From assembly GCF_001509555.1 (NCBI RefSeq), contig NZ_LMAS01000004.1, positions 124,001-188,000 on the forward strand: a stretch of 64,000 nucleotides of DNA. Reading direction: 5' to 3'. The notes beneath the pieces were generated by a model. It did not search any database, was not told the DNA's origin, and saw nothing but the letters and a program-made list of their open reading frames with translations. The first letter of the stretch is position 1; every line of letters begins with the position of its first letter. This stretch comes from Bacillus sp. FJAT-29937 (lineage in GTDB: Bacteria; Bacillota; Bacilli; Bacillales; Cytobacillaceae). Position numbers and translations under genes: made by a program. Of this stretch, positions 43,758 through 52,319 are shown one piece after another.

Positions 43758-44261
43758 ATGAATATTTATATGACGAGCGGTACATTTGATTTCTTAAAGA
43801 AAATAAGAGAAAAATACGATAAGGAAAAAATACTTCTTATCCAGAATAACAAGGAGGCCATGCTTGTTCATGAAACTACTCGGAAAACCGTTTTCGGTGC
43901 CCCAAGATCTTATAACGTTCTGAAATCAGAGGGTATCTTAGAGAATTCCGGTTTTTTAGTTTTAAATCATATCCCTGTCATAGATGATGATAAGCCAATG
44001 TTTGAATATCGGTATTCATCTGATCATGTTCACCTGTTTAATACTCCCGGCTTTAAAGCGTTGCGAGTATTGCGGCCGATCAAATCCAACACTTATATCA
44101 TTCTAACCTTATGGGAAAGTGAAAGGACCTATACTAATTGGGAAAGTACCCCGTCTTATCAATCTTTCTTCCAAGGAACAAAATCTCCTCCAGCCCAATC
44201 GCAAATATTTATGGGGGCATCCTATATTTCTAAGTATTATATTCCCACAGAGGATGATTAA
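43758..44261 (+). CDS. hmoB: Haem-degrading monooxygenase HmoB-like
   Basis: Encodes 167 residues from ATG 43758, preceded by GAGAGGTGA; the frame extends 23 codons upstream without a site. B. subtilis HmoB (YhgC) is 166 residues and lies in the same place near hemEHY. The C-terminal half is an antibiotic-biosynthesis-monooxygenase (ABM) fold (FKALRVLRPIKSNTYIILTLWESERTYTNWESTPSYQ), which binds haem. It releases iron from haem. Two Spo0A boxes lie upstream. Confidence 0.9.
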   Translation: MNIYMTSGTFDFLKKIREKYDKEKILLIQNNKEAMLVHETTRKTVFGAPRSYNVLKSEGILENSGFLVLNHIPVIDDDKPMFEYRYSSDHVHLFNTPGFKALRVLRPIKSNTYIILTLWESERTYTNWESTPSYQSFFQGTKSPPAQSQIFMGASYISKYYIPTEDD

Positions 44262-44281
44262 GTTTAAATGCTCTTAACATT

Positions 44282-44326
44282 AAAGCAGACTCTTCCAATG
44301 AATTTAAATGGAAGAGTCTGCTTTTT
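44282..44326. terminator. Bidirectional terminator between hmoB and the PAP2 gene
   Basis: A 15-base perfect stem (AAAGCAGACTCTTCC and its complement) with TTTTT on the plus side. Confidence 0.92.
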
Positions 44327-44329
44327 AAA

Positions 44330-44980
44330 TTATGTATGATTCGATTTACGCCATTTTCCCCTGAAGAATTCATAGATAATAAGCCCTATAAGAACCCAAG
44401 CTAAGCCTAGAGCGAAGCCCGCTGCCACATCGGATGGATAATGGACTTGTAAGACGATACGGCTTACTCCAAGCATAATAATCATCATAAATGCGAGGAA
44501 CATCACTAGCCATTTTCCTGCTCTTGACTGGATATTAGAAACGAGAAAGTAGGCAATCAATACGTATAAAATAATCCCCATCATCGCATGCCCACTTGGA
44601 AAACTGAAACTTTTCACATGAACGAGGTGCGGGGTTTCTGGACGGGGTCGTGCAATCGCATCTTTTACATAATCATTTAGCAAAGCCCCAGTTGCGACCG
44701 TTAAGGTGAATACCGCCATACCGAGATAGTCCCTTTTTTTTAACCATAATAGAAATATAACGATAAGTGCTATGAGTCCAATTCCTTTGAAGGAGCCAAT
44801 CACATTAAGCGCTTTGAAAAACGGATAGGAGTTTTCCTTTAATAGACCTAACAAAAACGAACTAATATTTTGATCGAAACGTAAAGTCTCTCCGCTTTTT
44901 ACCGCTAAGGCAAAATAGATGAATATACAAGCGGAAATGACGATCAAAACATATGTAATGGGCGACTTTCTTAATTTCAA
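44330..44980 (-). CDS. PAP2 family membrane phosphatase
   Basis: Encodes 216 residues with six membrane segments. The three PAP2 motifs are complete: KDAIARPRP (106-114), SFPSGHAM (127-133, catalytic His131) and SRIVLQVHYPSDVAAG (173-188, His180). Such enzymes dephosphorylate lipid phosphates such as undecaprenyl pyrophosphate, phosphatidylglycerol phosphate or diacylglycerol pyrophosphate; which one is not clear. Monocistronic. Confidence 0.92.
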   Translation of the reverse strand: MKLRKSPITYVLIVISACIFIYFALAVKSGETLRFDQNISSFLLGLLKENSYPFFKALNVIGSFKGIGLIALIVIFLLWLKKRDYLGMAVFTLTVATGALLNDYVKDAIARPRPETPHLVHVKSFSFPSGHAMMGIILYVLIAYFLVSNIQSRAGKWLVMFLAFMMIIMLGVSRIVLQVHYPSDVAAGFALGLAWVLIGLIIYEFFRGKWRKSNHT

Positions 44981-45099
44981 ACTTTTCCCTCTTTCTGCTA
45001 ACCTTTTTTACACACGTTCCTTATTTTAGCAAAAACAATCCCTCCTATACAACATAAAATGCTATAATATTCAAAATACAAACAAATAGGAGAGTGGCT

Positions 45100-46308
45100 A
45101 TGCTTAATAAATTATTTGCCAAATTAGAAAATTATTATGAAGAAATGGTTTCAATAAGACGCTATTTGCACCAGCACCCTGAGCTTTCCTTTAAGGAAGT
45201 AAAAACCGCAAATTATATTAAAACCTATTATGAAAATTTAGGAATTGAAGTAAGAGGCAATGTCGGCGGAAATGGGGTTGTTGCAAAGATTTATGGAAGC
45301 AAACCTGGAAAAACAGTCGCTTTAAGAGCTGATTTTGACGCCCTACCGATTCAAGATGAAAAAGATGTGCCATACAAATCACTTGTACCAGGTGTGATGC
45401 ATGCTTGTGGACATGATGGCCATACTGCTACATTGCTCGTTCTCGCCAAATCGCTTCATGAAATGCGGGATGAGCTTGAAGGTACATATGTGATGATCCA
45501 TCAGCATGCCGAGGAGTTTGCACCAGGCGGAGCTATTTCTATGATTGAAGATGGGTGTTTAGAAGGTGTCGATGTCATATTCGGCACACATTTATGGGCG
45601 TCAGAGCCGACCGGGACTATTCAATATCGTGTGGGTCCCGTCATGGCGGCGGCAGATCGTTTTGAAATTACGGTACAGGGAAAAGGCGGTCATGGTGCAC
45701 AGCCGCATAGAACGAAGGATGCCATTGTTACAGCTTCTCAGCTAGTCGTAAACTTGCAGCAAATAGTCAGCAGAAAAGTCAATCCTGTTGATTCTGCTGT
45801 TGTCACTGTTGCCTACTTTATTGCCGAAAACGCCTTCAATGTAATTGCCGATAAAGTAAAACTCGGCGGAACGGTCCGTACGTTTAATGAAGATGTCCGT
45901 ACCAATATTGAACAAGAAATTGAACGGATTGCAAAAGGAACATGCTACACTGCGGATAGCACATACGATTACTTGTATGCAAGGGGCTACCCGGCTGTTG
46001 TTAACCATAAAGACGAAACAGAATTCCTCATTCATTGCGCACAAAATATTGACGAAGTAAATGAGGTTGTAGAAACGGAACCACAAATGGGTGGAGAAGA
46101 TTTTGCTTATTATCTTCAGCATGTAAAAGGAACATTCTTCTTTACAGGTGCGAAGCCAGAAAATACAGATGAGAATTACCCGCATCACCATCCTAAATTT
46201 GATATCGACGAAAAGGCGATGATCGTTGCTGCAAAAACACTTGGCTCAGCTGCATTAAATTGTCATGCGTTAAAAACCGAAGACAATGGCGCAGAAGTCT
46301 TAAACTAA
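45100..46308 (+). CDS. yhaA: M20 family metallopeptidase/amidohydrolase (YhaA-like)
   Basis: Encodes 402 residues from ATG 45100, preceded by AGGAGAG. Metal ligands include Cys103 and His105 in ACGHDGH, the Glu pair in HAEEFAPGG and the late His in EDFAYYLQ...HHHPKFD. The dimerisation domain is inserted at about residues 185-300. Relatives are N-acyl-L-amino acid or hippurate-type amidohydrolases. The gene stands near ecsC as yhaA does in B. subtilis. Exact substrate unknown. Confidence 0.93.
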   Translation: MLNKLFAKLENYYEEMVSIRRYLHQHPELSFKEVKTANYIKTYYENLGIEVRGNVGGNGVVAKIYGSKPGKTVALRADFDALPIQDEKDVPYKSLVPGVMHACGHDGHTATLLVLAKSLHEMRDELEGTYVMIHQHAEEFAPGGAISMIEDGCLEGVDVIFGTHLWASEPTGTIQYRVGPVMAAADRFEITVQGKGGHGAQPHRTKDAIVTASQLVVNLQQIVSRKVNPVDSAVVTVAYFIAENAFNVIADKVKLGGTVRTFNEDVRTNIEQEIERIAKGTCYTADSTYDYLYARGYPAVVNHKDETEFLIHCAQNIDEVNEVVETEPQMGGEDFAYYLQHVKGTFFFTGAKPENTDENYPHHHPKFDIDEKAMIVAAKTLGSAALNCHALKTEDNGAEVLN

Positions 46309-46314
46309 TAAACA

Positions 46315-46354
46315 AAAACAGCCCCAGGAGCTAATAGAGCTTTGGGGCTGTTTT
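46315..46354. terminator. Bidirectional terminator between yhaA and ecsC
   Basis: Stem AAACAGCCCCA against GGGGCTGTTT with an inner AGCT/AGCT pairing, flanked by A and T runs. Confidence 0.9.
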
Positions 46355-47056
46355 CAATACTCGCATCCGATAAGCGTTTTTCGCTGTCTCACCGAGCTGC
46401 TCCATTAAATTATTATTTGCAAATGCGCCTACAGCGGCCCCAATTCCAGGAACCAGCTGCAGCATTTTGACAAAATCGATATAATCTCGATACTCCTGCT
46501 GAAATTCTCTCCAGTCCATTTCTAAAACCTCGGACTTTCTTATATCCCATTCCTCAACAATCTGCCATGTTTCTTTTCTCTTTTCACAGCTGGAAAAAGC
46601 AAGCTTGAACACATGCAGAATAAATAACCGTTCTTCATATTCATTTGTATCAAAACCGTAAATAGCTGCCGCTTCAAAGAGAAATTTCATTTTTATTGTT
46701 AATAGCAGCGGGAAGTCAGCCAATCCAAACAGAATTCCACCGGCTCCGGTTCCAGCTCCCTCAACGATAGCTGTTTTTTTATAGGCGAAGAATTTTTCAG
46801 AAAGCTGTTTATCCATTTCCTCTAGTGACTGGCGAGCTGTTTGATTTTTTCGTGTTGTTAAATTGGAACCGACAAGTGTAGCCTTTACCATATTCTTTAT
46901 ACTGTCAGTTAGGATTTGATGAGCCTTTTCCGGGATCAGACTATTCACTTTTGTTTGTGCTTTTTTTGTCAGACGATTTAAAATCCCCGATTTTTTAAAT
47001 AATTTATATTTCCACTCTTCAATCTCTTTATATGCATGCAGTTCATACTCATTCAT
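46331..47056 (-). CDS. ecsC: EcsC family protein
   Basis: Encodes 241 residues. The family pattern is visible in LTKKAQTKVNSLIPEKAH, EGAGTGAGGILFGLADFPLLLTIKMKFLFEAA and VPGIGAAVGAFANN. Mostly helical with a Gly/Ala-rich hydrophobic central stretch. Role not known; it follows ecsAB as in B. subtilis, 66 bases after ecsB. Confidence 0.92.
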   Translation of the reverse strand: MNEYELHAYKEIEEWKYKLFKKSGILNRLTKKAQTKVNSLIPEKAHQILTDSIKNMVKATLVGSNLTTRKNQTARQSLEEMDKQLSEKFFAYKKTAIVEGAGTGAGGILFGLADFPLLLTIKMKFLFEAAAIYGFDTNEYEERLFILHVFKLAFSSCEKRKETWQIVEEWDIRKSEVLEMDWREFQQEYRDYIDFVKMLQLVPGIGAAVGAFANNNLMEQLGETAKNAYRMRVLKTAPKLY

Positions 47057-47122
47057 ATGCTACCCATCCTTTTCTTTCCTACTAATTATACGGGTAACGG
47101 GAAAGAATAGTTTCATTCATCT

Positions 47123-48334
47123 TCATGATTTCAGTCTTTTTGTTATATATACATTTGCAAAAAAATAAGCAAAACCTAATCCGGCAATGAGAGTAATAAC
47201 AGCAACCATCCCCTCGCCTTTAACCAAAATTGCTATGGCTAACAAGAGGGATTGTAAATATAAAACCTTTGAGAGCAGCCGCTTAAAGGCTTTCTCTTTC
47301 AAATCCTCCTTGATTGGATAAAGCATAATCCAAAGTTTATTTTGATGATGATTCCAAAGAGGTATTAACTGAAATCCTGTTAAATAAATAAAAAGCAGCG
47401 CAACGAAAGCTTGACCCAGTCCAAAGGAAATAAAATAAAGAACGCCAATACAAATAAGCGTTAATCGAATAAATAATCCAAAGTAATCACCCGCCCGCAG
47501 AAAGGTTCTTACATAAAGATGGTTGAAAGTCTCCTTTTGTCCAAACGATATCCGGCTGAACACCCAATCAAGCCATTTACGTCGCTTCACACGGTCCCTT
47601 AATTTCGGAACATCGGTAAATAAATTGGCCAGCCGATAGAAGGAAGTCATTCTTCTCTCTTCCATCTCGATTAAATACTCCCATTTCAAGCCTTTATCCC
47701 TCGTATTTCTTTGATAGAAGGCCAATAAAACCAATAACAGCACGGCCACAGGAATTAGAAAAAGGATTCTTGCATTCGAAAAGAGAAAGAAAAGGAAAAC
47801 AGTATTTATCGCATATCTTACAAACGAGTCCATGACATGAACTATTGTTTCAACAAAATACTGGACCTTCCAGCGGATGATGACATTCAGCGCCTTTATG
47901 ATGAGAATAACAAATAAAAAAGGTATAAACTTATTAAAGTCCCCATTATTCACCCTTGCGTACATGGGGATAAAAACACCTAGTCCAAGAAAAATAACGT
48001 ATGCATGCACTGCAAAGCTCACCGTGATTGAGCGGAAAAAATAGCGTGTGAGCCTGCTTTCCAATGGCAGCAGAAATATTTTGTCTGCCTCAGATAGAAA
48101 AGTGCTGATTGGACTGTAGGTTAACAGCAATCCAATCACAACAGCCATAATGGACGCTGCCGGAAATTGCTCAGGGACCGTTTTTAACCACTCCTGGTAA
48201 TAATAGGCTGCGGTTCCGAGCAGAAAAAGAAGGACAATAACGATATGACCATTAAATATATATCTTGAATAACGGGAAAGCTCCTTCATTCTTTGATTGA
48301 ATCGCTCTCTCCAAAGCTTCTTCTCATCAAACAT
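47123..48334 (-). CDS. ecsB: ABC transporter permease EcsB
   Basis: Encodes 403 residues with about ten hydrophobic segments beginning at residue 27 and no signal peptide. RDKGLKWEYLIEMEERRMTSFYRLANLFTDVPKLR is a characteristic cytoplasmic loop. It pairs with EcsA and overlaps its gene by eight bases. In B. subtilis ecs mutants lose exoprotein production, sporulation and competence, linked to regulated intramembrane proteolysis. Confidence 0.93.
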   Translation of the reverse strand: MFDEKKLWRERFNQRMKELSRYSRYIFNGHIVIVLLFLLGTAAYYYQEWLKTVPEQFPAASIMAVVIGLLLTYSPISTFLSEADKIFLLPLESRLTRYFFRSITVSFAVHAYVIFLGLGVFIPMYARVNNGDFNKFIPFLFVILIIKALNVIIRWKVQYFVETIVHVMDSFVRYAINTVFLFFLFSNARILFLIPVAVLLLVLLAFYQRNTRDKGLKWEYLIEMEERRMTSFYRLANLFTDVPKLRDRVKRRKWLDWVFSRISFGQKETFNHLYVRTFLRAGDYFGLFIRLTLICIGVLYFISFGLGQAFVALLFIYLTGFQLIPLWNHHQNKLWIMLYPIKEDLKEKAFKRLLSKVLYLQSLLLAIAILVKGEGMVAVITLIAGLGFAYFFANVYITKRLKS

Positions 48335-49067
48335 AATTTTCTTCCTTTGTCAGCTGAATATAAATATCATCTAATGTCGCATCCGGCATTGAAAATTGCT
48401 CCCTTAGTTCAACTAATGTTCCTTTTGCCCGAATCTTTCCTTCATGTAATATAACAAAGCGGTCACAATATCTTTCCGCAGTTGCCAAAATATGAGTTGA
48501 CATTAAGATTCCCGCTCCGTTTTCTTTCATTTTCTTCATTAAATCAAGAAGAGATTGAATCCCAAGCGGATCAAGTCCGACAAAAGGCTCATCAACAATA
48601 TAAAGGTCTGGCTGAACTAAAAATGCGCACATGATCATCACCTTTTGTTTCATCCCTTTTGAAAAGTGAGCAGGAAACCACTTAAGCCTTTTTTCCATGC
48701 GGAATTCCTTTAGAAGCTTGTCCGCCCTTTCCTTATAATCCTCGCGTTTCAATCCATAGGCCATCGCTGTAATTTTCAGATGCTCTTCTAAAGTCAATTC
48801 ATCATATAGTATGGGTGTTTCAGGCACAAAGGTAAATTGCTTTCGGTATGCTTCCTTATCTTGATGGAACTGGTTTCTATTTATTGTGATTGTTCCGCTG
48901 TGCGGCTCCATTAACCCGATAACATGTTTGATTGTTGTACTTTTTCCGGCACCATTTAAACCAATTAAACCAACGAGTTCTTTTTCATTTACCTCAAAAG
49001 AAATATCTTTTAATACGGGATTTTTCGTATATCCGCCCGTTACATTTTCAATTTTCAAAAGAGCCAT
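48327..49067 (-). CDS. ecsA: ABC transporter ATP-binding protein EcsA
   Basis: Encodes 246 residues. Walker A is GLNGAGKST (36-44), signature FSKGMKQKVMIM, and Walker B LYIVDEPFVGLDP. The signature FSKGM departs from LSGGQ, which is usual for EcsA and some exporters. First gene of ecsABC; the long upstream intergenic region to hit is unusual (see that entry). Confidence 0.95.
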   Translation of the reverse strand: MALLKIENVTGGYTKNPVLKDISFEVNEKELVGLIGLNGAGKSTTIKHVIGLMEPHSGTITINRNQFHQDKEAYRKQFTFVPETPILYDELTLEEHLKITAMAYGLKREDYKERADKLLKEFRMEKRLKWFPAHFSKGMKQKVMIMCAFLVQPDLYIVDEPFVGLDPLGIQSLLDLMKKMKENGAGILMSTHILATAERYCDRFVILHEGKIRAKGTLVELREQFSMPDATLDDIYIQLTKEENYV

Positions 49068-49678
49068 GCTATAACGTCCTTCCCTATTTACTAACTACAT
49101 TGTAAAAAACACTCGCATTGATTGTCCAATTTGCTTATCCATTTTTCAAAAAATCTTTTCTAAAACATGTATATGAAATTCCAATGCGGGTATTCTAATC
49201 TATGAAGGGGAAACAAGCTATTTGATAACGTAAAGAATTATCAAAATTTGAAATGAGGTGTCTGTCGCAGACAATGAACATTTCAATAAAAGCTAAGCTT
49301 CCAACGTTTTAAAAATAAGGGGATGGTTACATTGGGCAATGTTCTAATTAACCAAGAAGATCCAAGCAAATAACAACACAACACTTAAAAAATGAGGTGT
49401 TTGTTAAAGACAATATCCTGCTTTATACGTTTTAGTAAAAACTTATAAAGAATTGGGGATGGTCAGCTTGAACAATGATCGAATCTCTCTAGATGTAAAC
49501 ACAATCATTAAATAAATGAGGTGTTTATCAAAGGGAACAACCTGAATTAGAAACGTATATAAAGAAGCAATCCCCTTCAAGAAGGCGGGATTCCCTAGCG
49601 GATCCTGCCTTTTATCCGTTTATTCGTTATGATATTATAGGAAATATTGAATAATCTTGGGAGAAGGAGTGTTTTTAA
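49068..49678. other. Intergenic region ecsA-hit with diverged tandem repeats and a transcription unit of unknown role
   Basis: This 611-bp gap holds structure but no ordinary gene. AAATGAGGTG recurs at 49251, 49390 and 49514. GGGGATGGT recurs between them at 49319 and 49455, giving alternating boxes with a period of about 125-140 bp. Each box looks like a ribosome binding site and is followed by a tiny reading frame of 11-15 codons, with TTG, CTG or ATG starts. Upstream is an 8-base inverted repeat (TTTGATAA 49221-49228, TTATCAAA 49238-49245). GTATA (49169) and GGGTATTCTA (49188) lie 14 bases apart and resemble a forespore sigma-F/G promoter. A good terminator at 49582-49616 closes the unit before hit. 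Confidence 0.6.
49582..49616 (+). terminator. Terminator upstream of hit
   Basis: Ten-pair stem AAGGCGGGAT/ATCCTGCCTT (one G-U) at 49582-49591 and 49602-49611, followed by TTTTAT. It implies that a plus-strand transcript arises within the repeat region and ends before hit. Confidence 0.8.
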
Positions 49679-50107
49679 GTGAGCAATTGTATTTTTTGTA
49701 AAATTGTGAATGGAGAGATCCCCTCAGCAAAGGTTTTTGAAAATGAGCATGTATTAGCCTTTCTTGATATTAGCCAGGTAACAAAAGGCCATACATTAGT
49801 AATTCCAAAAATACATACTGAAAATATTTTTGAAATGAATGCTGAAACAGCGAGAAATCTTTTTGAAGCAGTTCCGCAAATTGCAAACGCGATAAAGGAA
49901 GATTGTGAGCCTCTAGGCATGAACATTTTGCAGAATAACGGCAAGGACGCTGGTCAGGAAGTGTTCCATTTCCATTTTCACCTAATCCCTCGTTATGGCA
50001 ATGGGGATGGCTTCGGCGCGGTATGGAAAACCCATAATTCTGATTATACCCCACAGGATTTGCAGGAAATAGCTAAAGGGATTAACAGTAGAATCTCATC
50101 GAAATAA
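49679..50107 (+). CDS. hit: HIT family protein
   Basis: Encodes 142 residues from a GTG at 49679, after GAAGGAG. The histidine triad is HFHFHLIPR (His97, 99, 101). Cys4 and Cys7 (CIFC) with His46 and His97 are the zinc site of this bacterial subgroup. HIT proteins hydrolyse nucleoside phosphoramidates or dinucleotides. It is divergent from ecsA as in B. subtilis. Confidence 0.94.
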   Translation: MSNCIFCKIVNGEIPSAKVFENEHVLAFLDISQVTKGHTLVIPKIHTENIFEMNAETARNLFEAVPQIANAIKEDCEPLGMNILQNNGKDAGQEVFHFHFHLIPRYGNGDGFGAVWKTHNSDYTPQDLQEIAKGINSRISSK

Positions 50108-50137
50108 AATGAAGAATCTAGGTAATAATTTACGAAC

Positions 50138-50177
50138 TTAAGGAGCGCCTCCAACTTTTTGGAAGGCCCTTTTTTGT
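50138..50177 (+). terminator. Terminator after hit
   Basis: Stem AAGGAGCGCCTCCA paired imperfectly with TGGAAGGCCCTT, followed by six T. Confidence 0.8.
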
Positions 50178-50312
50178 TTGTCGCTTTTACACTTTTTTCA
50201 GAAAGTTCCTAATTCCTTCTGTACAAATGATTTATTTTTGTTACCATAAGATTATCTTTTTATCTCTTTACAGCGTTAAGGCGAAGCTTATACTATTTTT
50301 GGAGGGGCTAAT

Positions 50313-51395
50313 ATGAAAAGAGCACTAAATTTTAATGCGGGACCAGCTGCTCTGCCGCTATCAGTTTTACAAGAAGCTGAGAAAAATTGGCTTAATTATA
50401 ACGGCAGCGGTATGGCTGTTATGGAATTGAGTCACAGAAGCAAAGAATATGAAGCGATTCATCAACAAGCACAGGATTTATTAAGAAGCATCCTGTCGAT
50501 CCCAGACAGCTATGAAATTCTTTTCATTCAAGGCGGAGCAAGTCTGCAATTTTCAATGGTTCCGATGAACCTGATTACAGAAGGAAAGGCAGGAAATTAT
50601 GTATTAACGGGGGCCTTTGCTGATAAAGCATTGCAAGAAGCCGAAAAAATTGGTCCAACCTATGTCGCTGCCTCAACGAAGAAAGAAAATTATCGTTTTA
50701 TCCCTAATGTAAATGACATTGAGCTTTCAAAGGATGCAGCCTATCTTCACATTACAAGCAATAATACGATTTTTGGCACCCAGTGGACTCAATTCCCATC
50801 TAATAAAGAGGTTCCTTTAATTGCTGATATGTCCAGTGATATATTAAGTAAAGCAATAAATGTTGAAGATTTCGATCTTATATATGCTGGGGCACAGAAG
50901 AACTTGGGTCCATCTGGAGTTACTGTTGTCATGATGAACAAGAAGCTCCTGTCCAATTTAAATAGCTCACTGCCGACTATGTTAAATTACAATACATTTG
51001 CAAAAAACAATTCGCTTTACAATACACCTCCTACATTAGCAATCTATTTATTGAAGCTTGTTCTGGAGTGGGTCGAGCAAGAAGGCGGTTTGCCGATCAT
51101 CGAAAAGAGAAACGAAGAGAAAGCAAAAATACTATACGATTGTATGGACGAAAGTGAAGGGTTCTATATTGGACACGCTGAGAAATATTGCAGATCCAAG
51201 ATGAATGTTACCTTTAATCTGAAAGATGAGGAAGCTTCGAAGAGTTTCCTTCAGCAAGCTAAAGAAGCTGGCTTCATTGGCTTAAACGGACATCGTTCAG
51301 TTGGAGGCTGCCGTGCATCGATTTATAACGCTGTCCCAGTTGAACATGTTGAGCAGCTCGCACATTTTATGAAAGCATTTAAAAATAATTATTAA
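50313..51395 (+). CDS. serC: Phosphoserine aminotransferase
   Basis: Encodes 360 residues. It opens MKRALNFNAGPAALPL. The PLP-binding Lys196 is in AGAQKNLGPSG, and GGCRASIYNA closes the substrate site. It makes 3-phosphoserine from 3-phosphohydroxypyruvate and glutamate in serine synthesis. GGAGGGG precedes the start. The hit-serC-trpP order matches B. subtilis. Confidence 0.96.
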   Translation: MKRALNFNAGPAALPLSVLQEAEKNWLNYNGSGMAVMELSHRSKEYEAIHQQAQDLLRSILSIPDSYEILFIQGGASLQFSMVPMNLITEGKAGNYVLTGAFADKALQEAEKIGPTYVAASTKKENYRFIPNVNDIELSKDAAYLHITSNNTIFGTQWTQFPSNKEVPLIADMSSDILSKAINVEDFDLIYAGAQKNLGPSGVTVVMMNKKLLSNLNSSLPTMLNYNTFAKNNSLYNTPPTLAIYLLKLVLEWVEQEGGLPIIEKRNEEKAKILYDCMDESEGFYIGHAEKYCRSKMNVTFNLKDEEASKSFLQQAKEAGFIGLNGHRSVGGCRASIYNAVPVEHVEQLAHFMKAFKNNY

Positions 51396-51431
51396 CAGAA
51401 AAATTACGCTTTAATATAAAGCAATATATGT

Positions 51432-51437
51432 TATAAT
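51432..51437 (+). promoter_or_regulatory. -10 box of the trpP promoter
   Basis: TATAAT at 51432-51437 with a weak -35 (TTTAAT near 51408). It would give a leader of about 80 bases that carries the NAG repeats. Confidence 0.45.
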
Positions 51438-51493
51438 AAATGCAAGTTTCTTGCTTCAGGCAACGAGTGCACTGCAGAAGAAACAAATATTAA

Positions 51494-51522
51494 TAGCTTA
51501 GTATAGCAGAGGAGAAGATGAG
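51494..51522 (+). promoter_or_regulatory. Putative TRAP-binding NAG array over the trpP ribosome binding site
   Basis: The trpP leader has TAG triplets at 51494, 51499 and 51504, GAG at 51509 and 51512, AAG at 51515 and GAG at 51520. Spacers of the first five are 2, 2, 2 and 0 bases. The array covers the ribosome binding site GAGGAGAAG (51509-51517) just before the ATG at 51525. In B. subtilis tryptophan-bound TRAP (MtrB) binds a similar array on trpP mRNA and blocks translation. Confidence 0.7.
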
Positions 51523-51524
51523 AA

Positions 51525-52088
51525 ATGAATACGAAAAATCTTGTAGCCCTAGCCCTTTTAGTTGGGATGGGAGCAGTATTGCATGCAGTTGTACCTGGCT
51601 TTTTTCTAGGTATGAAGCCAGATATGATGTTAACGATGATGTTTTTAGGAATTGTCCTTTTCCCGGATAAGAAAAGCGTATTGCTGCTTGCCATAGTTAC
51701 AGGAGTAATTGCTGCTTTAACAACTACTTTCCCTGGCGGACAAATTCCAAATATTATTGATAAACCAATTGCTGCAATTGTATTCTTAGGATTATTCACA
51801 GCTTTGAAAAGATACCAAAAGTCAATTGTTAGTGTAGCCATCCTTACAGCAGTAGGTACGATTGTATCAGGTGTTGCATTCTTAGGATCAGCGCTTTTAA
51901 TTGTCGGTCTGCCTGGACCATTCACTGCTTTATTTGCAGCAGTTGTTTTGCCGGCAGCAGCAGTTAATACGATTGTAATGGTTGTCCTTTATCCAGTGGC
52001 GCTTTCAATTGTGAAAAGAACAAAACTTAATGATTCAACAGTCGTTATTACACAAAATAATGGCACAAATCGTAAGCTTATTGATTAA
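51525..52088 (+). CDS. trpP: Tryptophan transporter TrpP
   Basis: Encodes 187 residues with about five membrane segments and the family block VVPGFFLGMKPDMMLTMMFLGIVLFP (24-49) and TTTFPGGQIPNIIDKPIAA (66-84). Length is slightly above the 172 of B. subtilis TrpP (YhaG) because of a longer C-terminal tail. It is a small substrate-binding subunit-like carrier for tryptophan. The NAG array on its leader suggests repression by excess tryptophan. Confidence 0.92.
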   Translation: MNTKNLVALALLVGMGAVLHAVVPGFFLGMKPDMMLTMMFLGIVLFPDKKSVLLLAIVTGVIAALTTTFPGGQIPNIIDKPIAAIVFLGLFTALKRYQKSIVSVAILTAVGTIVSGVAFLGSALLIVGLPGPFTALFAAVVLPAAAVNTIVMVVLYPVALSIVKRTKLNDSTVVITQNNGTNRKLID

Positions 52089-52100
52089 TAAGGTGAAACA

Positions 52101-52127
52101 AAAAACCCGCTTAAGCGGGTTTTTTAT
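52101..52127. terminator. Bidirectional terminator after trpP
   Basis: Palindromic stem AAAACCCGC/GCGGGTTTT around TTAA, with seven T following. It also serves the minus-strand small gene that ends at 52128. Confidence 0.93.
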
Positions 52128-52319
52128 TTATTGCAAACTATACATAAAAGCACCTATTAATAATAATACAATTCCCCCTGCTCCTAATGCAGCTGCTCTT
52201 TTTCTCAATATATATTTAGGCGGATAAAAACCTGGCTTTCTCATCGCTAACATGAAATAAACGCCACCGGTGATCAGAACGGCCCCAATTGTAAAAAATC
52301 CTGTTGTTATCCCTGACAT
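52128..52319 (-). CDS. Small two-membrane-segment protein
   Basis: Encodes 63 residues after a strong GGGGAGGGGG ribosome binding site. Segments at about 6-25 and 43-60 are hydrophobic, separated by a basic loop (RKPGFYPPKYILRKR). The strong start site and own terminator argue that it is real. I do not recognise a family and no function can be assigned. Confidence 0.7.
   Translation of the reverse strand: MSGITTGFFTIGAVLITGGVYFMLAMRKPGFYPPKYILRKRAAALGAGGIVLLLIGAFMYSLQ

Noticed and set aside
45742..46191. 149-codon minus-strand frame inside yhaA
   Set aside because: It lies fully antisense to a conserved metallopeptidase gene, has no ribosome binding site and a Cys/Phe-rich composition typical of shadow frames.
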